Source: a virus
Strand: one strand, 5' to 3'
DNA length: 64,000 nt
IMG/VR virus record: IMGVR_UViG_3300004180_000001
Span: 1 to 64,000 of that record
The translations under genes were made by a program, and so were the position numbers. Below the pieces are notes generated by a model. It searched no databases. It was not told the DNA's origin and saw only the letters and a list, made by a program, of their open reading frames with translations. Position 1 is the first letter of the stretch. The number at the start of each line of letters is the position of its first letter. Below, one piece after another: positions 51,794 through 59,084 of this stretch.

Positions 51794-52072
51794 TTATAAT
51801 AAATTTATTATCTCTGCTTTGGGGTAGTGGTATTTACCCATCCACTCGCAACTTTCTGGATACTCGGCAGGAAAATTTTCATGAAAATCTTTTTCAAACA
51901 ACTCTGCGGCACCTTGTTCGGTTGCGGTCGGGTTTGTAAGTCGATACCAATTTCCATTCTGTTTTCCGCTGTAATAGTGGTGTATTTGGGTGTCGCTAAA
52001 CGACATAACGGTTTCTTTTACTTCAAGAATTTCCTTGTCGCCTTTCTTGTAAAGCTTTCGTTTCAGTGCCAT
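51794..52072 (-). CDS. hypothetical protein
   Basis: Encodes 92 residues; GGAGGATTT precedes the ATG. A basic N-terminus (LKRKLYKKGDKEILEV), then an aromatic-rich acidic middle. Its final codons lie in a 16-bp perfect AT palindrome (51796-51811). Unknown. Confidence 0.6.
   Translation of the reverse strand: MALKRKLYKKGDKEILEVKETVMSFSDTQIHHYYSGKQNGNWYRLTNPTATEQGAAELFEKDFHENFPAEYPESCEWMGKYHYPKAEIINLL
51796..51811. repeat. 16-bp perfect AT palindrome at a gene end
   Basis: ATAATAAATTTATTAT is self-complementary and spans the last codons of the 92-residue gene. It could be a weak terminator stem or a binding site; being AT-only, chance is also possible. Confidence 0.4.
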
Positions 52073-52083
52073 AAATCCTCCAG

Positions 52084-52101
52084 ATGTTCCACATGGAACA
52101 T
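52084..52101. repeat. 18-bp inverted repeat between genes
   Basis: ATGTTCCA-CA-TGGAACAT, 8-bp arms with a 2-base centre, between the SD of the 92-residue gene and palindrome copy 3. The core differs from the ParB-site consensus TGTTTCACGTGAAACA at three positions. Confidence 0.5.
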
Positions 52102-52104
52102 TGC

Positions 52105-52123
52105 CTGTACTCAGTGAGTACAG
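52105..52123. repeat. 19-bp palindrome, copy 3 of 9
   Basis: CTGTACTC-AGT-GAGTACAG on the plus strand. It overlaps the last bases of the gene ending at 52111 and lies 33 bases upstream of ATG 52072, next to a second inverted repeat. Confidence 0.85.
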
Positions 52124-52392
52124 ACTTTTAATAACAATGTTTCAGTCGGTATGTGAAACGTGTATCGACTGTGTCCGTTCCTGAGACGTCGTTTGATCTT
52201 GTCTACAACTTGGTAGCCGTTGGGATACCCGCAGGCATACCAACGGCCTTTGTGAAGAGAGCCGACATAAACCATCATGCCGACTTCGACCTCTTCCCAG
52301 CTAACCCACCTGAACCCGTTAGGTACAGGCAATTCGCTCAAGCTGCTCAAGCTGCTTTTCACTGACGGTGCATTCAGTTCCGAATTTTTCAA
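52111..52392 (-). CDS. hypothetical protein, start uncertain
   Basis: About 93 residues from TTG 52392, chosen because GGAGGA lies 5 bases upstream. TTG 52416 and later GTG or TTG codons are also possible, and all overlap the neighbouring gene. The conserved-looking part starts PVPNGFRWVSWEEVEVGMMV and ends in basic and hydrophobic strands. Unknown. Confidence 0.5.
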   Translation of the reverse strand: MKNSELNAPSVKSSLSSLSELPVPNGFRWVSWEEVEVGMMVYVGSLHKGRWYACGYPNGYQVVDKIKRRLRNGHSRYTFHIPTETLLLKVCTH

Positions 52393-52501
52393 AGCGCTCC
52401 TCCATGTCCGAGACAAAGTTAATGTCCCATTCTTTGGACGCGTTGTTTAGGGCGGTTTCCAGGGTATCCTTAAATCCTGGAATATCTTTTACTCTTGGCA
52501 T
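52319..52501 (-). CDS. small helical protein
   Basis: Encodes 60 residues, almost all helical (TLETALNNASKEWDINFVSD; EKQLEQLERIACT). The SD is weak (GAGA). It overlaps the following gene by about 74 bases. Unknown. Confidence 0.55.
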   Translation of the reverse strand: MPRVKDIPGFKDTLETALNNASKEWDINFVSDMEERFEKFGTECTVSEKQLEQLERIACT

Positions 52502-52516
52502 CGGTATCTCTCTGAG

Positions 52517-53476
52517 TTAAGCGGTCAACAACTCGAACGCTTTGTTTTTTAAAGTTTCCCCAATACCGAACCAGGCTGAGCTGAGTCTGGTTTTTTCAGA
52601 GCCGCGTTCATGATCGACGTTTTGCGTGATGACGTTCATCATGCGCCACCTGGTAAAGCCGCCGTCAATGTCGCTTCCGATCAAACCTTTGCCATGGTAC
52701 AGGTCCAGGATGTTTGAATAGCCTGCCAACGCTCTCAAGTCTTTCTCTTCAGTAATGCTGGGCCTCATGTGCGCCATCATCTTCAAAGCAAAGTTTTCCG
52801 CTTCGGCTTCAACCAGTGGTGTTGCCGCCATTTCCTTAACTTTTTCCATCCAGCGTTGGTAGACTTCCGTGACAATGCCAAGCTCGTCTCGCATTTTATC
52901 CGCGCTGAATTGCATGTTATGGGGCACCTTAACCTGGTGTCCGCCTTCGCGCAGCGACATTGTCAGCGTATTGTTGCAGACGACCCGCACCGATGTAAAC
53001 CGGGCCAGTGTGGCCATAGTTCCATCGAAAGAAGTGGCCATCAACACGTAAGGCTTTACAACGTCCTGACCGATAACAGGGGCGCCGTCGCTGACCTTGG
53101 CCAGGCCCCATACCCGTCTCCCGCCGTCCAGTACGCCGGCCACTTCCAGGTCAAAGCCGCCAAGTTTGCACAGCTCGTCAAAAAAGTTGAGAACCTGGCT
53201 GGGCTGCACCAATTTGTAATCCTTAGACACGATGGACAGCGGTGCGTTATTGTCGCTACGGTACAGCGCTTTCCTGGCCGGGAATTGAATGGCGTCCGTC
53301 TTGTTGGCCATGTAATAAACATCGCTTTCCAGTACGTCGAAATCCATGCCGGACTCGACTCGCCAGGTTTCGATAGGCTGGCCGGGCGTCAGGAGTTGAC
53401 CTGATTTGTGCCAAGGGGTTTGTCCGACGTAAGCGATAGACGCCTTGCCGTTTTTTGAATCTAATAAACTTGCCAT
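52517..53476 (-). CDS. DUF932 phage/plasmid protein
   Basis: Encodes 319 residues. The family blocks are clear: PWHKSGQLLTPGQPIETW, PLSIVSKDYKLVQPSQVLNF, RVVCNNTLTMSLREG and DGGFTRWRMMNVITQNVDH. DUF932 proteins are common in phages and plasmids, often near recombination or anti-restriction genes; the biochemical role is unproven. ATG follows CGGAG. Confidence 0.85.
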   Translation of the reverse strand: MASLLDSKNGKASIAYVGQTPWHKSGQLLTPGQPIETWRVESGMDFDVLESDVYYMANKTDAIQFPARKALYRSDNNAPLSIVSKDYKLVQPSQVLNFFDELCKLGGFDLEVAGVLDGGRRVWGLAKVSDGAPVIGQDVVKPYVLMATSFDGTMATLARFTSVRVVCNNTLTMSLREGGHQVKVPHNMQFSADKMRDELGIVTEVYQRWMEKVKEMAATPLVEAEAENFALKMMAHMRPSITEEKDLRALAGYSNILDLYHGKGLIGSDIDGGFTRWRMMNVITQNVDHERGSEKTRLSSAWFGIGETLKNKAFELLTA

Positions 53477-53536
53477 GATGATCTACTCCGTAAAATATTA
53501 ATGAAATTAAGAATTGGATGCGACAGCAACCGATAC

Positions 53537-53656
53537 CTAAAGCGTAAGGAGGGGCGCAAATGGGTAACGCCGTATAAACGCTCTAGCAAGCCAATGGGAT
53601 ACCGGTCCTGCGGCCTCGGGGGTTGTTTCGATCCAAGTCACTCGCCCGAAATACAC
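53537..53656 (-). CDS. possible 39-residue protein
   Basis: GTG 53656 (AAGGGCGG upstream) opens VYFGRVTWIETTPEAAGPVS then HWLARAFIRRYPFAPLLTL. The composition is coding-like and the frame ends at 53537. The DNA resembles 51685-51737. An opposing plus-strand frame (53501-53686) also exists, so strand is not certain. Confidence 0.35.
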   Translation of the reverse strand: MYFGRVTWIETTPEAAGPVSHWLARAFIRRYPFAPLLTL

Positions 53657-53672
53657 TTGTCCGCCCTTATTA

Positions 53673-53689
53673 ACCTCAGCGGCTGAGGT
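53673..53689. repeat. 17-bp palindrome after a gene stop
   Basis: ACCTCAGC-G-GCTGAGGT: 8-bp arms around one base, 8 bases past the stop at 53697. No T-run. Possibly a weak terminator or processing stem. Confidence 0.45.
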
Positions 53690-53696
53690 AGCACTG

Positions 53697-54074
53697 TTAT
53701 CTGTTAAGTAGTTTCTTTTTAACTTTCTGTTTGTATGCAAACACGTCCAAAGTACAGTTACCTCCAAAGCTAACCCTGTCTCGCGCACCTGACTCTATCA
53801 GGTCGGCTGCTTCTTTGCAGTAATCCAGAAAATATTGCCCCGCTTCAATGTCGGTTTTCTTTCGTTCTTGAATAACTACCGAAACACCGGTAACCTCGTT
53901 AATGCAGGATACTTTGTAATTTTTAACCGCCAGTATCTTAGCGGTCCTTAAGGCATGTAACCCGGCTTGTCTTTCCAGATTCAGCTGTAGGCAGTCATCA
54001 GTAACTACCCCGTTTATCTCTAGGGTAAGGTCGCCATCGTCCAGGTCTATGTCGATACTGATGAGATCAGTCAT
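53697..54074 (-). CDS. hypothetical protein
   Basis: Encodes 125 residues. Acidic beta-type start (LISIDIDLDDGDLTLEINGV) and basic end (YKQKVKKKLLNR). ATG overlaps the upstream gene by 4 bases. Unknown. Confidence 0.6.
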   Translation of the reverse strand: MTDLISIDIDLDDGDLTLEINGVVTDDCLQLNLERQAGLHALRTAKILAVKNYKVSCINEVTGVSVVIQERKKTDIEAGQYFLDYCKEAADLIESGARDRVSFGGNCTLDVFAYKQKVKKKLLNR

Positions 54075-54445
54075 TTCGCAAGCACCATCTTAAGCCGGCG
54101 ACTGCCGCGGACTTCGTCGAAGGCCTTTGTCATTTCGGTTTGGTTGAAGACTTCCCGGCACCGGGTAACCGCAGGAGACAGCACTGACTCGTCGCCACCT
54201 GCCATTTTCAGCAAGGTCATCACGCCGACCTTGCAGACCAGGTTCTTGCCTGGTGCCGAATAGAACACCTGAGACTTCTTGCCTTTCAGCACGACTTCAT
54301 CGTCGCTGGTATCCTCAGCGGCCAGTGCCGCTATTTTCTTTTTCATTGCATCGTACAGCTTCACATCTTTCTCGATCTTGTTGTGCAGTTCAGCGAACGT
54401 ATCGATCAATGTGATTCTTGCAACTTCTTCTTTGGTCTTTGCCAT
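54071..54445 (-). CDS. hypothetical protein
   Basis: Encodes 124 residues; CCGGAG lies 7 bases before the ATG. Helical N-terminus with KIEKDVKLYDAMKKKIAALA, then a compact C-terminal part with VTRCREVFNQ. No family recognised. Confidence 0.6.
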   Translation of the reverse strand: MAKTKEEVARITLIDTFAELHNKIEKDVKLYDAMKKKIAALAAEDTSDDEVVLKGKKSQVFYSAPGKNLVCKVGVMTLLKMAGGDESVLSPAVTRCREVFNQTEMTKAFDEVRGSRRLKMVLAK

Positions 54446-54450
54446 GATAA

Positions 54451-54630
54451 TTACTCCGGTTGTTTAAGGTAAGGTTCTTCTTTTCCGTCGGGATGTACGA
54501 TAACCACGCCGCGAAGCCAGTGCCTGTTTCTAACCCAGTTCCTGATTTGTTGGCGAGTCTCAAACGACCCGTTGTAGAAAATTTTTCTGGGTCTGGGATA
54601 CGATCCCTGCCAGTACAGTTTGAATGCCAT
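54451..54630 (-). CDS. 59-residue basic hypothetical protein
   Basis: Encodes MAFKLYWQGSYPRPRKIFYN, then GSFETRQQIRNWVRNRHWLR..., with four Trp and many Arg. The start overlaps the stop of its neighbour (TAATG), and its stop lies in the SD of the next gene (GGAGTAA). It fills the gap between 54445 and 54630. It may bind nucleic acid. Confidence 0.7.
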   Translation of the reverse strand: MAFKLYWQGSYPRPRKIFYNGSFETRQQIRNWVRNRHWLRGVVIVHPDGKEEPYLKQPE

Positions 54631-54959
54631 TACTGAGCGTCGTCAGTAATGTAGTAAAGCACGGTTTCCCGTATCTTGCCCTTGCGATCGTTGTCGCAAT
54701 TCATTCCGCAAACCTGAACTTGCGGTCCGTGAAACGTGGGACGAATGAAAACAGAGTGTGTGGTTCTCAAGCCGTTCTCAAGGTAGTCAACTGACAGCTC
54801 AATCAGCTGGTCGGTGGCTACAGTAAGCCGGTGACTTAAGGCCAACTGCTTCGCCAGCTGTGCCAACATTGTTCCGGCGGTTATTTTTTCCGACTGTGAT
54901 GCGTCGTAACGAATCGACGTGTTCCAGGCGTCAATCAACGCCGCTGCGGTAGTTGCCAT
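54630..54959 (-). CDS. hypothetical protein
   Basis: Encodes 109 residues; GGAGG precedes the ATG. Helical N-terminus (AGTMLAQLAKQLALSHRLTV) and beta-type end with GMNCDNDRKGKIRETVLYYI. It lies directly downstream of a consensus-like promoter at 54982-55010. Unknown. Confidence 0.65.
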   Translation of the reverse strand: MATTAAALIDAWNTSIRYDASQSEKITAGTMLAQLAKQLALSHRLTVATDQLIELSVDYLENGLRTTHSVFIRPTFHGPQVQVCGMNCDNDRKGKIRETVLYYITDDAQ

Positions 54960-54981
54960 AAGGCCTCCAAAAAGATGTGTT

Positions 54982-55010
54982 ATTGTAAATTACACTTGGC
55001 ATTATGTCAA
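54982..55010 (-). promoter_or_regulatory. sigma70-type promoter with overlapping inverted repeat
   Basis: TTGACA and TACAAT are separated by exactly 17 bases, reading toward the gene at 54959. The -35 overlaps an inverted repeat CACTTG-N9-CAAGTG, placed where a repressor could block polymerase. The promoter overlaps the stop of the gene ending at 55002. Confidence 0.75.
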
Positions 55011-55544
55011 GTGGTGAAGAGAGGGGCCGGGGTCTGTGTTGCTGTATTTTCCAACTGCGCTGAACGTATAGCTTAACCCTGATTCAGGAAAATTTACCGC
55101 GACAGGGTATGCTTCGTTAGCGCATATCTCTTCGACTACGCCGTTTAAAGACTTTAATCCCGTATCCCTTACGTAGGTCGGTATGTTAACGTGGAGTATG
55201 TTTTCATCGAGGACCCAAACAACTTTATCTCCCACTTTAAACCTACGGTTACCTAAAAACTCTCTAGCGGCTTTCACCGCGGATTCGGCTTCCTCGCAGA
55301 TAAACCAGCCGCCGTCTTTGTCGGGTTGGATAGCGTTTAGAAGATTCCGTAAAACGTCAGCAGGCGAGGACTCGACTTCCTTCAGGTCTACTGTAAAAGT
55401 TACGTCCGCTTCGGTGTCTAAGACTTCGAACACAAGCGCAGTGCTTTCGGGGTCTCGCTGTATTTCCAAAGCCGATTCAGCCGCTTCTGTCGGAGACTCG
55501 GCGTCCAGGGAAATTTCCCAGGTGACGCGATATTCTTTGGTCAT
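55002..55544 (-). CDS. acidic hypothetical protein
   Basis: Encodes 180 residues; GGAGTAAGTT precedes the ATG. The N-terminal block (YRVTWEISLDAESPTEAAES ALEIQ) resembles short domains in other small phage proteins here (compare residues 1-30 of the gene at 57413). Middle part acidic. Unknown. Confidence 0.6.
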   Translation of the reverse strand: MTKEYRVTWEISLDAESPTEAAESALEIQRDPESTALVFEVLDTEADVTFTVDLKEVESSPADVLRNLLNAIQPDKDGGWFICEEAESAVKAAREFLGNRRFKVGDKVVWVLDENILHVNIPTYVRDTGLKSLNGVVEEICANEAYPVAVNFPESGLSYTFSAVGKYSNTDPGPSLHHLT

Positions 55545-55547
55545 AAC

Positions 55548-55604
55548 TTACTCCTGCTCTAAAATTTTGGTAATTGCCCTGGTAAGCCGGGTTGTTTCTG
55601 ACAT
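55548..55604 (-). CDS. possible 18-residue peptide
   Basis: ATG 55604 with GGAGG 8 bases upstream encodes MSETTRLTRAITKILEQE, one amphipathic helix. Its stop lies in the SD of the next gene. It may be a leader that couples translation, or a micro-protein. Confidence 0.35.
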   Translation of the reverse strand: MSETTRLTRAITKILEQE

Positions 55605-55607
55605 ACC

Positions 55608-55901
55608 CTATGCCTCCATTACCCGGTCCAGCGATATTTCCACTGGGTTTTGGTTGAGTATGCCGCCTGCGCTGAGAGCTGACAAAACCAGGTCTTTGTT
55701 GTGATCGGTAAAGGCTTCTTCAACCATTTTGGTGACCGATATAACGTTAGCCCAGGGCGGGAATTTCGATTTATCGAACTCGTAGTACAGCGTTACCGTA
55801 ACGGCGACTGTGTAGGGTTTTGACTTGGGTGCGATAACTTTGTCATACAAGTCTCCAGCTGCGGCCAAATCTTCTGGATTTATTTCATCTGCTTCTGACA
55901 T
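55608..55901 (-). CDS. hypothetical protein
   Basis: Encodes 97 residues; AGGAG precedes the ATG. Acidic start, then YTVAVTVTLYYEFDKSKFPP, a beta hairpin-like block. A palindrome copy sits 21 bases upstream of the ATG. Unknown. Confidence 0.6.
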   Translation of the reverse strand: MSEADEINPEDLAAAGDLYDKVIAPKSKPYTVAVTVTLYYEFDKSKFPPWANVISVTKMVEEAFTDHNKDLVLSALSAGGILNQNPVEISLDRVMEA

Positions 55902-55921
55902 AACTTTCTCCTGGTTATGTC

Positions 55922-55940
55922 CTGTACTCAGTGAGTACAG
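55922..55940. repeat. 19-bp palindrome, copy 4 of 9
   Basis: CTGTACTC-AGT-GAGTACAG on the plus strand, with one extra C/G pair outside. It lies 12 bases after the stop at 55953 and 21 bases before ATG 55901. Confidence 0.85.
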
Positions 55941-55952
55941 GCCGTGGGTTAA

Positions 55953-56645
55953 TTATTTAGGCTGTTGGGCGACAACAATATTGAGTTTAGCTAAAACCTC
56001 GGATAAGGTTGTGGCCGTAGTTGTGTGCAATTCCTGGGAGATATTTTTAGCTATTCCCCGTTCTGCTTCGGTAATAATCGATATTGCCATGCGGTCTCTT
56101 TCACACGCCTTTTCATAATCGTGTAAGTCCACACGTTGCACAATCCACTTCAGCTCGAAGCCGGTAATTTCAGGTTCTTCGTCAACTTGAACCACTTCAA
56201 CGCAGGCAGGGCTGTTGTTCGCGATGACGACCACGAAGTCGCCTTCTTTCAATAGGCCGATCGGCGCCTTGTAAGTCATGACGCTGGTCGATGATTTGAA
56301 TTTAACTTTTACTGTGGTGTAGCCTTCTTGAAGCAAGGTCAGGATTTGGCGTAAGTTGTTTTTGCTCATGTTCTTTTTCTCGGGTTGGTTTGACGGTACT
56401 TGAAAAGCTTCTGCTGTTATTTTGTTTACTACCTCTATAAATTCTTTGTACTGGTTAATGGCAAAAGACTCGGCGGTTTCTCTGTTATTGAAAAAGTGCG
56501 TATTTTGGTAACACATTGAGTCTCCGCAATAAAGACAGTATTCCTTTGCCTGGTTTTGTTCTACTCTGAGAAAGTTGTGACGGCACACCGGGCAGCCTAC
56601 TCTTGCCATTCTGCCGTCAGGCAGCTTGAACAGGTCATTGCTCAT
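55953..56645 (-). CDS. two-part protein: zinc finger plus conserved C-terminal module
   Basis: Encodes 230 residues from ATG 56645 (GGAG upstream). Residues 1-92: CPVC (near 18) and CLYC (near 37), a zinc ribbon. Residues 93-230 begin MSKNNLRQILTLLQEGYTTV and form a unit I recall as a stand-alone small phage protein, so this may be a fusion. ATG 56369 could also be an internal start (weak GAAAAAG upstream). Unknown function. Confidence 0.6.
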   Translation of the reverse strand: MSNDLFKLPDGRMARVGCPVCRHNFLRVEQNQAKEYCLYCGDSMCYQNTHFFNNRETAESFAINQYKEFIEVVNKITAEAFQVPSNQPEKKNMSKNNLRQILTLLQEGYTTVKVKFKSSTSVMTYKAPIGLLKEGDFVVVIANNSPACVEVVQVDEEPEITGFELKWIVQRVDLHDYEKACERDRMAISIITEAERGIAKNISQELHTTTATTLSEVLAKLNIVVAQQPK

Positions 56646-57189
56646 TTTCACTCTCCTTCTTCAAAAGAAATTCCAACGCCTCGTTACCCTCTTGTTGGGC
56701 GTGCTCTTCTCCGATAAACCCGTAGCAACCTTCGACGAATTCGTCGTTGTCATAGATCTCATAGCCGTAAGTTTCGCCATTCATCCATAACCCGAATTCT
56801 TTAACTTCGGATTTAAGGCAGTCTACGACCTGCCTTAAAGCTGCCGGAGTCAGTTTCTTTTTACCCAACATATCGGCAACAATTTCCCGAGTGGTATAAA
56901 TGAAACCCAGCTGCCCTGAGTCCCAGCTGTCGTTGAACGGCGTGGTTCGCAATGCAGTACCGCTGTGGTCATACATATAAACAGGAAGAATGGCACAGGC
57001 TTTATGCTTTTTTACCAGGTGTTGCTGCATTTCCTCCCAACCATTAAAGTCGCCAGACTTTATTCGGGGGTCAGTTTCATTGGGCACAGTGTGGCGGCTG
57101 TTAAACAAGGCCATTCTGCCGACGTTGCAGTCAAAGCTGCGAGGGCTTTCACAGTCTTCATCGGGTACTATTTCTAATTTTAAGGTCAT
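56635..57189 (-). CDS. conserved phage protein (MYDHSG type)
   Basis: Encodes 184 residues; AAGGAACT precedes the ATG, directly after palindrome copy 5. LPVYMYDHSGTALRTTPF and WDSGQLGFIYTTREIVADML are hallmarks of a widespread family in phages and Gram-positive elements whose function I do not know. Acidic C-terminus. Confidence 0.7.
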   Translation of the reverse strand: MTLKLEIVPDEDCESPRSFDCNVGRMALFNSRHTVPNETDPRIKSGDFNGWEEMQQHLVKKHKACAILPVYMYDHSGTALRTTPFNDSWDSGQLGFIYTTREIVADMLGKKKLTPAALRQVVDCLKSEVKEFGLWMNGETYGYEIYDNDEFVEGCYGFIGEEHAQQEGNEALEFLLKKESENEQ

Positions 57190-57200
57190 TTCAGTTCCTT

Positions 57201-57219
57201 CTGTACTCAGCGAGTACAG
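57201..57219. repeat. 19-bp palindrome, copy 5 of 9 (centre variant)
   Basis: CTGTACTC-AGC-GAGTACAG on the plus strand (GCT on the minus strand): arms conserved, centre changed. It supplies the stop codon of the gene ending at 57207, and AAGGAACT follows at once before ATG 57189. Confidence 0.85.
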
Positions 57220-57416
57220 GATGGGTGATAAAGACTTCCGTCTTCGTTAATTGTGATACCAAAGACACCAGGGTGGATATTCCAGGTGCCGCAGGTTTTG
57301 CATTTTTTGAGCGTGTACTGAGTCTCCTTGGAATTAAAAACTCTAAAATAAACCTCTGTTACTACGGCTTTTTCCTCCCAACCGTGTAGGCCCAGGCTAC
57401 AAAGTAGGCGCTTCAT
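57207..57416 (-). CDS. small zinc-binding-like protein
   Basis: Encodes 69 residues from ATG 57416, inside the stop of the previous gene (ATGA). Start MKRLLCSLGLHGWEEK and CKTCGTW near 40 give C...H...CxxC, a likely metal site. The stop TGA is inside palindrome copy 5. Unknown. Confidence 0.6.
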   Translation of the reverse strand: MKRLLCSLGLHGWEEKAVVTEVYFRVFNSKETQYTLKKCKTCGTWNIHPGVFGITINEDGSLYHPSCTR

Positions 57417-57820
57417 GGCATTTCTGCAAGTCTGTTGAACAAATTTTTCCAGTATTCGTGCTTTTTTTCCTTTGACATGCCTGAAAGGAATCCGGATGCT
57501 CCGTCGGGTGGTGTGTCTTCCCACAAAAACAAGGCATCCAACGGCTGATGAAACCGGCGCGGATGTTCCCTGAGGAATTCCTCCACGAACTTAGCCGCTT
57601 CAGCGTCCAGTAAATTAAGCACAGCTACCAGGTTTTTACCGGTAGCCGACGTGTTGTCGATTACTGGAGGTATTTTCAAAATATCTTCGTAATCGTCTTC
57701 TTTTTCGCAGGTTTTCCAGGTGCCTGGATCGTCAGAAAAGGCCGACGTTGCGTCTTCCCAAGCTTCTTCCTCGGTGTCGCCGTCGCCTTGCAGCTCTACT
57801 GTGAATGTGTAAGTTGCCAT
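57413..57820 (-). CDS. hypothetical protein
   Basis: Encodes 135 residues; the ATG follows AGGAG. Residues 1-30 (YTFTVELQGDGDTEEEAWED ATSAF) form a small domain I recall from short phage proteins. Then a helical region (VLNLLDAEAAKFVEEFLREH). Unknown. Confidence 0.6.
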   Translation of the reverse strand: MATYTFTVELQGDGDTEEEAWEDATSAFSDDPGTWKTCEKEDDYEDILKIPPVIDNTSATGKNLVAVLNLLDAEAAKFVEEFLREHPRRFHQPLDALFLWEDTPPDGASGFLSGMSKEKKHEYWKNLFNRLAEMP

Positions 57821-57822
57821 GA

Positions 57823-58305
57823 TTACTTTCTCCTGTCTTCTTGCATTAAAATTCCGAGGTCATTAGCCGCTTTAATTGCTTGCGCACGGCTTACCGCCCA
57901 CGGGGTTATTAAATCGTTGTCGTCGGCGTCAGTTACCCGCCAGGCGGTGACCCAATGGCCGCGGCTTCTTCTGATGCGGTCTTGCTTCAAGTATCCAGGC
58001 TGGTTGGTAGGTTGTCTGATCATAGCTTCCAACACTTCGGCAAGGTCGATGTTGAGCCTTTCCAATAAATCGTGAGGACATACGGTTATAGTGTCTTCGT
58101 AAATGCCATACCCAACGGCCTTAGCAGTGCCGTTTACCGTTATCTTTACGGTAAGTTTTGGCAACTTGTTCTGGATCTCTACAAAAGGCAGTCGGCAGGT
58201 TTGATAGATTTTCAGTGCTGTAGGCAGGTCGTAACCGCCACTGAATTGGTGGACAATAATGTGGTTATCATCCTCGAAGATAACTTCAATATTAGGCAGG
58301 CTCAT
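57823..58305 (-). CDS. hypothetical protein
   Basis: Encodes 160 residues; overlaps the upstream stop by 4 bases. Beta-rich N-terminal half; basic YLKQDRIRRSRGHWVTAWRV near 104-123; helical end (AQAIKAANDLGILMQ). Unknown. Confidence 0.6.
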   Translation of the reverse strand: MSLPNIEVIFEDDNHIIVHQFSGGYDLPTALKIYQTCRLPFVEIQNKLPKLTVKITVNGTAKAVGYGIYEDTITVCPHDLLERLNIDLAEVLEAMIRQPTNQPGYLKQDRIRRSRGHWVTAWRVTDADDNDLITPWAVSRAQAIKAANDLGILMQEDRRK

Positions 58306-58655
58306 ACAAACTCCACTTCGCCAAGGATGACTGCCAGTTCGGCGGCGTCAGTGTAGTCGTCGATAGCGTCGTTTGCCGCTGCCAGTTCTTGCTGAGCGCG
58401 ATAAACAGCGTCGTTACGGTTTTTGGCTTTAACTACGGTGATGTAGGTATCTTGGCCAAAGTCTTCTGCTATGTAATCAGGATATAACAGTATTACGGTA
58501 TATTCAGTTACTACCAGGTTATTAACTATGTCATAAGCCTCCTTTTGCATTTGTTTTAATTTAGTTAAGTCGTCATTACCTTCACATTGAGCGTCAGATA
58601 ACATACAACCTACTGCAACTTGCAGTATTAATATAATGGCTTCTTTAATTGTCAT
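58302..58655 (-). CDS. hypothetical protein, possible membrane anchor or signal
   Basis: Encodes 117 residues; AAAGGAT precedes the ATG right after palindrome copy 6. Residues 5-20 (EAIILILQVAVGCML) are hydrophobic with a Cys at 17, which could be a short signal or anchor. The rest is mixed alpha/beta. Unknown. Confidence 0.6.
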   Translation of the reverse strand: MTIKEAIILILQVAVGCMLSDAQCEGNDDLTKLKQMQKEAYDIVNNLVVTEYTVILLYPDYIAEDFGQDTYITVVKAKNRNDAVYRAQQELAAANDAIDDYTDAAELAVILGEVEFV

Positions 58656-58668
58656 ATACTTATCCTTT

Positions 58669-58687
58669 CTGTACTCAGTGAGTACAG
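58669..58687. repeat. 19-bp palindrome, copy 6 of 9
   Basis: CTGTACTC-AGT-GAGTACAG on the plus strand, between a 50-base AT-only-like tract and the SD of the gene starting at 58655. Confidence 0.88.
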
Positions 58688-58736
58688 ATATTAATTGTTA
58701 ATAATATTAACTAATAATATTAGATAATAGTATTAG
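58688..58736 (-). promoter_or_regulatory. AT-rich tract upstream of palindrome copy 6
   Basis: Almost pure A/T for about 48 bases, with the unit TTAATATTATTA and relatives repeated. Several -10-like hexamers (TAATAT) occur but no clear -35 at 17 bases. Probably promoter or UP-element-like DNA for the 58655 gene. Confidence 0.4.
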
Positions 58737-59084
58737 TTACCCTTCATAATCTGAGACATAACTTCCCAAACCGTAGTTGCTGCCGTTAACTTTGATGTTT
58801 AACAGCTCCCAGATACGTTCCAGTTCGTCTTGCTCTTCTTCGGAAAGCTCTTCCCGGTCAAATACAGGTACGCCATCAACATATCTCGGTTCGGTTCTGC
58901 CGTCCGGCCAGACAAACACGTACTCATTAAAATAACTGCGGTATAACAGCCCGTTACGTTTGCAGAACGGGATGACTTCCGTTATCGCAACCTGATCTCC
59001 CAGCCGGCTGACAGATTGACGGTAGGTTCCGAACAGCCCTGCAATATTGGCACTTACGCTTTCTTTTGTGTGTTTAAAGGCCAT
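58737..59084 (-). CDS. hypothetical protein
   Basis: Encodes 115 residues from ATG 59084 (GAGGAAATTACAC upstream). Basic N-terminus, then YRSYFNEYVFVWPDGRTEPR and an acidic helix (DREELSEEEQDELERIWELL). It overlaps the upstream gene by 11 bases. Unknown. Confidence 0.6.
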   Translation of the reverse strand: MAFKHTKESVSANIAGLFGTYRQSVSRLGDQVAITEVIPFCKRNGLLYRSYFNEYVFVWPDGRTEPRYVDGVPVFDREELSEEEQDELERIWELLNIKVNGSNYGLGSYVSDYEG

